Shown here piece after piece: positions 50,655 to 60,600 of a stretch of DNA of 64,000 nucleotides. The stretch comes from Chara braunii. Its lineage: Eukaryota > Streptophyta > Charophyceae > Charales > Characeae. Where the stretch lies: NCBI GenBank assembly GCA_003427395.1, contig BFEA01000409.1, forward strand, positions 617,789 through 681,788, in the 5' to 3' direction. The notes beneath the pieces were generated by a model that searched no databases, was not told the origin of the DNA, and saw only the letters and a list, made by a program, of their open reading frames with translations. Each line of letters starts with the position of its first letter. The first letter of the stretch is position 1. A program made the position numbers and the translations under genes.

Positions 50655-51301
50655 AGGAAGTCCCTTCTGATGGCCAAGAAAGTGGCGCTTCTGACAGCCA
50701 AGAATGTGGCGCGGCCAAGAAAATGGAAAAATCAGAAAGCCACTCACCAAGGTCTCGCCGCACTACCCTGGTCAACGAGACAAAACAGAAAGGGGTTGTA
50801 TTTGTCCACGTTCTAGTGGAAGATTCATTGGCATTTTGCACATTTGCTGAGGAGTGGAGCAAGGGCCCAAGTAGTGAAAGGAATGAAACTCAATCCAAAA
50901 CATGGAAAGGTACCTCGCTACTTTACTTTTACCTTTTCGCCAAGGCTCTGAGGCCCCCAGCCATGGTCCACAATTGAGCCTACTCAGCCTGGACCCGACC
51001 TCCTTGTGCAGGCAAAGTTGGTCTTGCTCACTCAAACATAACGCATTTGCGTTGCACGGTATGCGTTGTATTCTTTTACAATGCATATGCCTTATGTTCG
51101 GGGGAAGACGGTAGTCGACAGACCTACAGATCGAACCCCTACAGCTACACAGCCCTATGACAGGCAACAGTCAACTACCAAAACACAGGTCACGGGTTCA
51201 AACACACAGGGGTCAACTTGATACTGTACATGGGTGTGGTAAGGTCTAGGGATCGAGCCCTGGGATCTGCATCTGCTACTTCTAAGGTGAAAACCGTTTC
51301 A

Positions 51302-52690
51302 GGACCATCGAGAGAGCTGAGAGGGGCGTATGTGTGACGCATGATGAAACAACGTAGATGTCAACACTGAAAACACATTACAGCACTGTTTTTCATAGAA
51401 GAATAATCAAAAACACTGAACATAGCCACGATAATTATCCATGAAACTTTTGGAGCTGTGGACACTTTCCATCCCACCGCGACTCCGGCCACTACACAGT
51501 CACCCTTGCGTCTACAGTCCATCCTTCTGTTTTCCCCCACATGTTACACCGCCTCACACATCCAGAGGTCGTTCGCCCGTCGGTAGGACACTGCTTGCTA
51601 CTACCACCAAGACCTGCACCAGAACACAGATCACCTAGGCTCACGCTTCAGACTCTGCAGCAGGCCCCGCACCCTTTTTACTTTTGCGACATCAGAATCA
51701 CCACGACGTCCAAGCATAGGTCACAACTTTCACCATCATCCATTTTCGGAGCTGGTCGGTGTATGTACTGACAGTACTGTTATCACGGGCACTGAAGCAC
51801 CCAGAAGGACAGATTTGCCAATCAAAGTCATCCTGCTTGCACTCAACATTATGAAATCCGTGGTCTTGTCGTCTTCTATCAATCAAAACCATCCTGTTTT
51901 GCATTTCACACTGTGCAAGCCGTACAAAGCCATCCTGTTTTGCACTTCAGTGTGCTAGCCGTGGTCTTGACGTCTTCTATCAAGTAGGCAAGATTTACCA
52001 TTCGACGTTTTGCACTTCACAAATCACCGAATAACATGTATCTTCCTGCATGGAAGACTCTAGGTGTCTATATCCACTTCTCTCTGTCCTATGATTTCGA
52101 ATAGACTGGCTCCCCTCCACCAACTCTCCATTCTCAAGTCCATATCATGCATTGTAGAGTTGTCAGAAACTTTCCTTCGAGGGGACTCTCCAAAGTTTTC
52201 ACAGTTCCCAGGTTGTACAGTCTCCACAAATGGGATCGCTAACAACAGGCCTCGCTCGGTATACACCCAATGAACTGTCGAAATAGCATTCAAGTGTATA
52301 ACGATTTCGGGCAAAAGCAATTCCCATCGTGTGACCGGCGGTATGTACAAGGCCTGAGTACATATTCACCGCGGCATGCTGATCCACGATTACTTACGAT
52401 CCAACTTCATGTTCTCGAGCTGTAGAGAACAACCTGAACTGAGGCAATGTTTCACGACTCGCTCCACCTTAAAGCCTTGCTTCCTATTGTCATTGCCATT
52501 GTAGCACGCGTGCAGCCCAGCCCATAAGGGCCATGCGGACTTGATGTCATCCCCACCTTCCTCTAGTATGTCACTGGCAGTTTTTTGTGAGTGCAGCACA
52601 TCGTTGCAATGTCTTAGCAACACAAAACGAGCGTTCCGCTCGTTATAGGACTGAACCCTTTCCTTTCATATGTCAAGAGCTGGTAAGGTT
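51302..52690. other. Mostly unassigned; possible decayed gene on the minus strand
   Basis: Imperfect 110 bp repeats around GTGGTCTTG-CGTCTTCTATCAA lie at 51852 and 51962. Minus-strand frames 52390-52623 and 52060-52350 (SAWPLWAGLHACYNGNDNRK; YIPPVTRWELLLPEIVIHLN) look more protein-like than their surroundings but match no family I know. Confidence 0.3.
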
Positions 52691-52835
52691 TTGCACGTTG
52701 TATCGAATCAACCAACTGTTGAAATGCTTGTTTGTTTCTTTGTTTCTTTGTTTCTTTTTTTTTTTTTTTAACGCACCAGTTGGTGCTAGTGGTGCTGGAG
52801 AAACAGAATAAAATAGTTCCCACTTCCGTGTTTTA

Positions 52836-52937
52836 CCTTCCCCCGAATACAACGTACAGTCGTTACAGCCAAATCTACGGCATCTTTCAGTCTTGAGACA
52901 AGTATAACGACCCTACGTTGTATTCGGGGGAAGAAGG
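52836..52937. mobile_element. TA-flanked MITE, copy 1 (102 bp)
   Basis: Ends read CCTTCCCCCGAATACAACGT and, inverted, CCTTCTTCCCCCGAATACAACG, with TA on both sides. The TIR is a variant of that of the 2.5 kb transposon at 48593, so both probably used the same transposase. Confidence 0.82.
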
Positions 52938-53021
52938 TATTTTGCACGTTGTATCGAATCAACCGACTGTTGAAATGTACTTGGAGAAACAGAATAAAAT
53001 AGTTCCCACTTCCGTGTTTTA

Positions 53022-53124
53022 CCTTCTTCCCCCGAATACAACGAAGTCATTACAGCTAAATCTACGTCATCTTTCAGTCTGGATACAAGCACAGTGAACG
53101 TACGTTGTATTCGGGGGAAGAAGG
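53022..53124. mobile_element. TA-flanked MITE, copy 2 (103 bp)
   Basis: Same family as 52836-52937. Both copies share the left flank (GGAGAAACAGAATAAAATAG… and GCACGTTGTATCGAATCAACC), so copy and flank were duplicated together in tandem, not inserted twice. Confidence 0.82.
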
Positions 53125-53305
53125 TAGGACCAGTTAGTTCAACGGCAATATCTCCAGGCCGTCGCTTCATTTTTGAGAAATTAAAAGAAAGGCACAAGCA
53201 AATAAGCAATTCAAACAGCAATAAACCAGACAGGGAGATCTCACAGAAGACCAGCCGTAATTGAGCCAAAGACTACCCTTTTTGACTAATGATTCAATCT
53301 TCTCA

Positions 53306-53390
53306 TAGTAAAGCAAAGAATTACAATCCACCATCGTCTGCGGTCCTTGCTTATCGATTGGAAGTGGACCCTAATTCTTTGCTTTGCTAT
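53306..53390. repeat. Imperfect hairpin
   Basis: AGTAAAGCAAAGAATTA pairs with TAATTCTTTGCTTTGCTA about 50 bp later. No gene is seen. Confidence 0.5.
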
Positions 53391-53450
53391 GTAAAGACTG
53401 AATAATTAGTGGCAACCACTGGTCGACTTTTCCGCTTTTCTCCACACTTT

Positions 53451-53625
53451 AGCATCTACTTTTTAGTTTCAAGTTCCTCTCCGATATAGTAAGCAGCAGA
53501 TTGTCAGCCTGGGAGACTACTACAATGCTGATCCACAACAACAACACGTAGCATCTACTTTTTACTTTGAAGACCCTCTCCAATATAGTAGCGACAGATT
53601 GTCAGCCTGCAAGAGCTTCAGTGTT
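53451..53625. repeat. 99 bp tandem duplication
   Basis: AGCATCTACTTTTTA at 53451 recurs at 53550, and GACAGATTGTCAGCCTG-like blocks follow in both. Confidence 0.75.
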
Positions 53626-53770
53626 TTATCCACCATAAAGAGAATATACCAAAACCAAAAACAAACCAACAAAGATAGTCCATGGGCACTGTCACACATG
53701 CATGTGTGGATGTGTCGACGTGTGTGGGTGTTCCAATGTATGCCCATGCTTGTGCACATGATTTCCTTAA

Positions 53771-53900
53771 ACCACCAGTACTAGGCCCAGCTATCGGCCG
53801 CGGAAAAAAAAGGAGAAACATTTCTAATCAGATGAATTTGGGCGCTCCTGTAGTAGATCCTGGCGGGTTAACGGGCAAGACTCAAGGAAGTACTGGTGGT
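53771..53900. mobile_element. TTAA-flanked MITE, copy A
   Basis: TTAA (53767-53770), then ACCACCAGTACT … AGTACTGGTGGT, then TTAA (53901-53904). TTAA duplication is the hallmark of piggyBac-type transposition. The TIR does not begin with the usual CCC of many piggyBacs, so the superfamily is a guess. Confidence 0.85.
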
Positions 53901-53904
53901 TTAA

Positions 53905-54370
53905 GGCGCTCGTTATGTTTTCCAAGCACCAACTTCCAAGCTGTATAAAAAATATATATTGTTTTCTAACGTTGAGCTTCATTCTTTTTCCTTGGTCAGC
54001 CGGGGTGTGACCGTGTTTGTGTGCATGTGCTTTCCCTTCAGGCGTTCGTTTATTGTTTTCCCGGGGCCAACTTCAAGCCGGGGACCTTTCCTCGGCCAGC
54101 ACAGACAGAACCCTCCGTACCAGACAAAAATGTGGGTTGTGTACATGGGGCCCTTTGAACGAGAGGGGTGCACCTATGGTGCCAGGTACTGAACAGCAGA
54201 TGATCCATTGAGAACTTTTTCGATTGACAAAGGGAAACTCAGCATACCCTACACCCAATTCCACACGCCAACTGAGGGCACACTCACACGGGGACCTATA
54301 TTCACGAAATTCCAAAAACAAAGGGGAAAAGGCCAGTCCCACGGATCTACGAAATTCGCAAATGTACTGG
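53905..54370. other. No recognisable gene
   Basis: Unique-looking sequence between the TTAA MITE and the 60 bp repeat. Short frames only. Confidence 0.4.
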
Positions 54371-54472
54371 AGGCGATTGCAAATGCCCCTTCCCAAATGT
54401 ACTATTCCTGTGTCCATTTGTCAGCGGCCTGGGCGACTGCAAATGCCCCTTCCCAAATGTACTATTCCTGTG
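54371..54472. repeat. 60 bp tandem repeat entering the gap
   Basis: AGGCGATTGCAAATGCCCCT (54371) and GGGCGACTGCAAATGCCCCT (54431) begin two units. The second is cut by the N gap, so a longer array probably caused the gap. Confidence 0.85.
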
Positions 54473-55223
54473 NNNNNNNNNNNNNNNNNNNNNNNNNNNN
54501 NNNNNNNNNNNNNNNNNNNNNNNNNNNNNNNNNNNNNNNNNNNNNNNNNNNNNNNNNNNNNNNNNNNNNNNNNNNNNNNNNNNNNNNNNNNNNNNNNNNN
54601 NNNNNNNNNNNNNNNNNNNNNNNNNNNNNNNNNNNNNNNNNNNNNNNNNNNNNNNNNNNNNNNNNNNNNNNNNNNNNNNNNNNNNNNNNNNNNNNNNNNN
54701 NNNNNNNNNNNNNNNNNNNNNNNNNNNNNNNNNNNNNNNNNNNNNNNNNNNNNNNNNNNNNNNNNNNNNNNNNNNNNNNNNNNNNNNNNNNNNNNNNNNN
54801 NNNNNNNNNNNNNNNNNNNNNNNNNNNNNNNNNNNNNNNNNNNNNNNNNNNNNNNNNNNNNNNNNNNNNNNNNNNNNNNNNNNNNNNNNNNNNNNNNNNN
54901 NNNNNNNNNNNNNNNNNNNNNNNNNNNNNNNNNNNNNNNNNNNNNNNNNNNNNNNNNNNNNNNNNNNNNNNNNNNNNNNNNNNNNNNNNNNNNNNNNNNN
55001 NNNNNNNNNNNNNNNNNNNNNNNNNNNNNNNNNNNNNNNNNNNNNNNNNNNNNNNNNNNNNNNNNNNNNNNNNNNNNNNNNNNNNNNNNNNNNNNNNNNN
55101 NNNNNNNNNNNNNNNNNNNNNNNNNNNNNNNNNNNNNNNNNNNNNNNNNNNNNNNNNNNNNNNNNNNNNNNNNNNNNNNNNNNNNNNNNNNNNNNNNNNN
55201 NNNNNNNNNNNNNNNNNNNNNNN
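54473..55223. other. Assembly gap (751 N)
   Basis: A run of N. Frames crossing it are not real. Confidence 1.
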
Positions 55224-55249
55224 TTTCCATTTTTTTTTTTTTTTTTTTT

Positions 55250-56577
55250 TTTTCCTTAAACAGTCCCTACAGTGCTAGTGATGCTGGCCAAACTGTGGGA
55301 CGGCGAGCGGAGAAAAGGCGAAGGAAATTAGAGGTACAAATCTTAAAGAACGATTGGAAGAGGTGGCTGTCCGATCTGCAAGGAAGGGACCGAAGGCAAC
55401 TCTGGGGAAAGGGAGTGAATTCCATTGGTGGTAGAGGACCGGTGGAAATCAATAATCAGGCTGAGTATGCTGAAGAGCAGAAAACAACGGCTGAGGCTAC
55501 TTAGGAAATCAGGATTGGAGCTTATTAAGGGAGGTGTCAAAGTCGGCAACGTCAAGGAAACGATTTGTGAACTAGCAGAAGCACGGGCAAATAAGGCTTT
55601 CGGAGACGCATCGGAGAAAGATCGGACGTTGAAACAGAGATATCGAGAGAGGTAGGTAATTCGGAAGAAGGAGATTAGCAATCGGCTGAGATATAGGGAG
55701 TTTCCACGAGCGCGATTAAGCTTTGTTCGCTTGCGAATGACTGCAGGGTCATCTTTATCCGATCAAGATGTTCTTAACCCTTCCTCTTCTGACCTTCAAA
55801 TCTCTGGTTCTGGCCCTCCATTAGCCTCTTTCTTTCTTCGCGATCCATCGTATAATGCCTTTTTCCGTCTTACTGGGCAATACGTCGACATGTTTACGTA
55901 GGGATTTCCGTCCTATTCTTCAAAATCAGATACCATGGGCTGCAAAGTTGAAGGAATATATACTGAAGTTGGTGATTGAAGACTACGACTTCGAGGTGTG
56001 TGGTGGACCGCTTGTTTACGTGTTGGTATCGCCTTGGTGCCAACATGTTTACGTAGGATCAACTACTAGGTCTCTTCCCGTCAGGTGGAATTAACATGTC
56101 TACAGTGCATCTAATCTTCACGTGATCGAGGGAGGGAAACGTAACCATAGGATGTATTCCTGCCTGAGACGGTGTCAAGTTGAGCAATACGTGGTGATTC
56201 CGTTATTTTCTCGTGAAAAGGAGGATATGCTAAGTTCGGAAAAGTTTGTGATTGGACGAGTATGCCGTGACAAGGGAAAGAAAAGGAATAGGAGGCGGCC
56301 TGGCAGGGAAGAAATATTGAAGGAGAAAAAGAGAAAGGGTGTTCTTGCCTCTACTTCTAATGAGGCGGGTCCCCACTTCATCTTCCATTTGACGGTCGGA
56401 ATTGTCTCCTCGACGATTACTCGTATCCTGGACTTCTGCATGGAAAACAAAATCTCCTCGGTAGGGATTGCGTGGGCGGGAGGGGATCTGATCGCTGAAA
56501 ACTGGAAACCTGTAAAAAGAAAATTTGGATCATCACTGATTCACACTCAGAACCATGCGGGGGGTGTCGAAGAATAG
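55250..56577 (+). pseudogene. GIY-YIG nuclease-like gene, broken
   Basis: Plus-strand frames form one decayed gene. 55250-55500 and 55425-55650 are basic and helical (KRRRKLEVQILKNDWKRWL; LRLLRKSGLELIKGG). The best segment (55855-56094) has VCGGPLVYVLVSPWCQHVYVG then STTRSLPVRWN, a stop, and HVYS. This is the GIY-YIG pattern with LVY for GIY, YVG for YIG, then the Arg and, after the stop, the His. 56122-56577 continues with SEKFVIGRVC, a KKRNRRRPGREE basic patch and SSVGIAWAGG. GIY-YIG domains cut DNA in repair, in homing elements and in Penelope-type elements, but no reverse transcriptase is seen here. The start may be in the gap. Confidence 0.55.
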
Positions 56578-56579
56578 CA

Positions 56580-57600
56580 AGGGGAATGTTTCGTCCTGGT
56601 AAGTACCTCTGGATTTCTGCGGAAACATTTTGTGCAGTACCTAGAGTCCCTTCCACGACCGCATCTGGACACAGACAAATTAGGATCAGAAAGGACAACT
56701 TCAAGAAATTCAGGATCTCAACCATTGCACAACCACATCCAATTCACGACCGCCGCCCCTCGACAGAAAATACTCATGCAAGTCCCAACAACGATTTGAT
56801 AGGCGGAAAAAGGTTTTGGACTAACAGATGATACACTTTGCAACAGCCTCTGTGATGAACCTCGTCTAAAACTTCTCCCACACCATCACGATTGGGAACT
56901 GGCTTTCCCTGTCCACACACACAGGTACAAATCTATTATCAATTGGCCCAGCGTAACAAAACTCTCAAGTGTTGCGTTCGGTGCCCAGCGAGCAACGATC
57001 ATAAAGCTTCAGCCCAAACTCTCCAAGTCCTACTGGTCTTATGCAGCCCAACAGCACTACCCTGTGCTCCTGAATATGACAATGATACGCTCGGCAACAT
57101 CCTCTTCTCAACGTCATCAGCAGAATCAACCTGCATGTGCAAGCATGCGACCTGTTTCCATGGAAAAGACTACGGACCAGTACCCAGCAACCTGCTTCCA
57201 TGCGAAGGAGTACTGAATGTAAGGATCGCTCACAAATGGACGACGTGAACTTGGGAGCAAAGCGTGACACTGTGGTCCCCAATGTGAAATATCTTATGGG
57301 AACATTGCAGACTGATGAATAGGCATATCCCATTATGCAAAGAGAGTTGACCGTGACAATGTGGTCCCCAGCAAACTGACGCTGCAAAACATACATCCCA
57401 CACTTACAACGGGAATTGAGCTCGTGCAGGTCATCAATGATGAAAAGTTCAAAACCCAAACGGTTCAACAAATCCCAGAGTCTGTAGGAATCACATTGTG
57501 GATGTAAACAAGCATGTTCTTGAAAGCACACAATATGTGGACCTGTGGGGGTTAACAGGGTGGACATGAGAGTTCAACAGTTCACATTGGAAGATACAGA
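56580..57600. other. Region downstream of AlaRS without a recognised gene
   Basis: A 200-codon minus-strand frame (56965-57567) is Cys-rich and lacks any domain I know. It may lie in the 3' flank or UTR of AlaRS. I do not call it a gene. Confidence 0.35.
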
Positions 57601-57606
57601 CAAGAA

Positions 57607-57681
57607 CTATGAGCAAAGCTTCATAGCCGCAAATTGCCTCGCAACATTCAATGCCTCCTCCGCTCCCGCCGCGTTCCCACC
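57607..57681 (-). CDS. AlaRS: AlaRS last exon with stop codon
   Basis: 75 nt. Acceptor TTGTTGTTATGCAG, then GGTGGGAACGCG; 24 codons end MKLCS and TAG at 57607-57609. It matches the short helical C-terminus of eukaryotic AlaRS. Confidence 0.92.
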   Translation of the reverse strand, partial: GGNAAGAEEALNVARQFAAMKLCS

Positions 57682-60600
57682 CTGCATAACAACAACAAAT
57701 TTCAAACAAATGAGCAACGCATACTAACTAGTACGGCTCAGGGCCTCAGGCAGCTGCACTGCACTACGGAATAATCACAACCCAAAATGCCCTCAGAATA
57801 CCAGAGCATGCAATGAGTTCATTGAAATCAACTACGGGTAGGCTGGCAGATATGAATTGCTGGAGCAGCAAAAAGGCTTAACAACAAGAAACTCAGAACT
57901 ACGGCACACATAAAACCATCTAATTGGCAATCTAATTGACACCAAAGATGACGCACATCGTCATATCCTCCCCCCCCCCCCCCAAGATACACCAAAGACG
58001 ACACACATCGCCATATCCTCCCCCCATGCAAGATACACACACACACACACACACAGAAAAGGAGGAAGAGAAGAAAGATTGGGGGAAGGGGGGGGGAGAG
58101 GAGGCGGAGAGGACATATCACAATGGCGCTGGCCATATGCTCCCACACACCCAACAAAAGAGAGACAAAGAAAGAGAGAGTAAGGCATACAGGAGATTGC
58201 GCAAAGCACACAGATAAAGAAATAGTCGACTCCTTTTGGGGGGGGGGGGGGGGGGGGGGGAATACCTGTCCCTGTGCAAGGCCTCCCTTTCCTCCTCCGC
58301 CTTTTCCATCAACTGGCTTGAGCGCAGCTTTCAACCAGTCCAACACTTGGAGTCCTCTTTTTGAGACGGTATCCGGGACACCAGCATACAAGAGAACCTT
58401 GTTCTTTGCCTCGTCAACGCTCAACATCATAACGGCCAAATCCTGTTGAAGCACAGATGCCATGCAAGAAAACCTGTAAGGACCCTGATGTGCTGCCATA
58501 CTACGGCCCGGGTACCGCATCCCATTTGCTTTTGTATCTCAGGGCCCAAGTAGATCAAATCAGTTTTGGCAAGTGAGTGGACAAACACATCCACGAACTA
58601 CACTGCAATATTCAACGGTCAAACACATGACACATTTGAAACACTGTACGTCTGATTTGAAAAAGACATCGAAGACATGGCGGCGTGCTTCATTGGTGAA
58701 AATGCAAAGCGTATTCTGATCATCGTTCTGAACTACCCTGCACAAAAAACCCTGAGAACATTGTACTCTAAGCTTCAGACCCCAACACAGACAGTAATAG
58801 TCTCCTCAGCTGGTGGCGTACACACAAGCATCCGGAACCTGCAACTCGAAACCCAAACCAAACCCACACCCAAGCCCACAACCCTCTAGAATTCAGACCC
58901 CTACACACTTAAAAATCTCTTCAACTAGCAACGGACACGCATTCGCGACCTTGCCCTCAGAGTTCAAACCCCGACACACAGACGAAGTTATAAATCTCTC
59001 TTCGGCTGCATTCACAACCAGCAAGTCAAGACCCAAACCAAACCCAGACCCAAACCCAGCCCTGAGCTTATGGCAAACACTCAAAAAACATTCATCGGCA
59101 CTTGCACTGCCTCACCCACAAGCGCAATATTGATCGTCCACATGCTTCTGTTCAAATTTCCTCCCCTCCACAACGAGAAGTCATTACTGGAGCAATACCC
59201 CCCCTGCTTTTTGAGCCACAATTGCATCATTTGCTCCATATGTAAGCACGGCCATGAGATTCTGAGCCGCAATCACAACATTAGTTGCATATGTAAGCAT
59301 GGCCATGGAATTCGGATTTGCTTTCATTCTCACCAAGCAGTCTGTAATATCATTTTTTTTAATTTCTTCGACGGATTTTTCTTAATAACGTGGCACCTCG
59401 CAAATACGAAGTGCTGTACCTGACGCTCCGAGTGATAAGCTTTCAGGCTATATAGACCCTCCATCACGATCACGTGCCATCATCCACATTGGGCCCTGCA
59501 CCGTTGCTCAACAAATGTGCAACATGAGAATGAATCTTCCGCCTGAGCATGAGAAGATACACCACCATAGTTCCTGTCTTTTTGTGCATGTCATGATGGA
59601 TGGTGAAGTGAGGGCCATTAACGTACGGCTTGACTTGCACAGTATAGATTTGCACACCACTACATACTCTCGAGGACCCACACGCAGTGGATCTCTTACC
59701 CACCTTGGTTTTTTGGTAGTATACACGTTTAGCACAAAGACCTCAAAAACACATCCACAATAAAACCATAATACCAATTACCCTTTCATAGATTTGCACA
59801 CCTCAACATGATCTGGAGTTAGCATTTACAGAAACCAGGTAGCAGATGGTCCAGTAAAGAATGGAGTGTCCTTACGCACCTTGCTTTTTCCAAGGACTGT
59901 TGTGACAGCCTCACGCACAGCATTCGTATCCAAACCGACATCAAGTCGTAGCACACAGACTGATTCACCCTTCGCTGCTGCTGCTTCTGCTTCGTCCACC
60001 GCGGCTTTGATTGCAGTTCTCAGATTCAACCCAGCTGCTGCCTTATGAGCTTCACGCAATTGCTCCTGCAAATGGGCAGCGATGAAAAAGGACACATTAA
60101 CAATCACTACTTTCTTCAATCACTTGCTCTTTTGTTTTCCGTAATCGTATTGACCACTTCAAAAATCCGCATGACCAAAGTCAGTTTATAGAACAGACGC
60201 AGCAGTCCCTTACAAGTTACAACTCAATTAAACAAAAAAAAAAACAGAAACCTAGTGTCACTTGATTCTACCTCTATAGATTTTTGCTCAGAATTGTCTT
60301 ACATGCGCAGTGATGGCATTTGCGCTGACTAGCAAGATGATGCTCCCAATACTACTATACAGTGACCACTGACCTTTTACAGGGCTTCTAGGTGACTGCG
60401 GTCAGGTTTGCAGCAGGGCACCGAAAGCGCTACGAGCCCCAAGTAGTCCCTCACCCCACAATACCTCAGGGGTGGGCAAAATTTTCTCTGAGCATCAGAA
60501 AAAAGATGCCTTCGAGCATTTTGGTGGGCCGCTAACGTGTATGTGGTCAACAAACATGCCGAGGGTTCGCGTTTGAAAAGAGTGCACCGACTTTATATCA

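Larger units (their letters stand above)
48593..51111. mobile_element. TA-flanked DNA transposon, non-autonomous, 2.5 kb
   Basis: TIRs of about 29 bp with two mismatches (CCSTCTTCCCCCGAACATAA then GCATATGC) begin just inside TA dinucleotides (48591-48592 and 51112-51113). The homologous position in the partner LTR (41720-41721) has a single TA, so the insertion with TA duplication is proven by an empty site. TA duplication is typical of Tc1/mariner, but no transposase DDE/D motif is recognised. Contents include a 53 bp-arm hairpin (48858-49110), a 45 bp internal direct repeat (48740 and 50404), poly-T runs, a G-rich stretch (49679-49735) and a CT microsatellite (50619-50650). Confidence 0.88.
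41204..51301 (-). mobile_element. Second chromovirus-type Ty3/gypsy retrotransposon
   Basis: A minus-strand element with LTRs at 41204-41909 and 47802-51301 (the latter enlarged by a DNA transposon). It has a 4 bp TSD, a tRNA-iMet-type PBS, a G-rich tract (GGCGGCGGGAG) before the 3' LTR, and a gag-pol order ending in a broken chromodomain. Many stops and frame changes make it non-functional. Three independent tandem duplications lie in its coding part, and its leader carries the sequencing adapter. Confidence 0.9.
47802..51301 (-). repeat. 5' LTR of the second chromovirus, interrupted by a DNA transposon
   Basis: Starts TACAATCAGAATCGC (TG mutated to TA) and ends AAAACCGTTTCA. It matches 41204-41909 in three blocks: 47802-47996, about 48272-48592 and 51114-51301. 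The extra DNA is about 275 bp at 47997-48271 and the 2.5 kb transposon. The 275 bp may be original LTR (with TTTATAC at 48258) lost from the other copy. Confidence 0.88.

Noticed and set aside
48593-51111. LINE or other transposase gene within the DNA transposon
   Set aside because: Weak Leu-rich frames only; no DDE/D, RT or endonuclease motif could be confirmed.
54208-55504. Frames of 269-426 codons across gap 2
   Set aside because: Most residues are X; a run of N cannot support a gene.
55250-56577. Penelope-like element
   Set aside because: Penelope elements join an RT to a GIY-YIG domain. Only the GIY-YIG-like part is visible and no RT motif is seen nearby, so the class is not claimed.
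56965-57567. 200-codon minus-strand frame near the AlaRS 3' end
   Set aside because: Cys-rich, no recognised domain, no splice context; it may be chance in a low-stop region.
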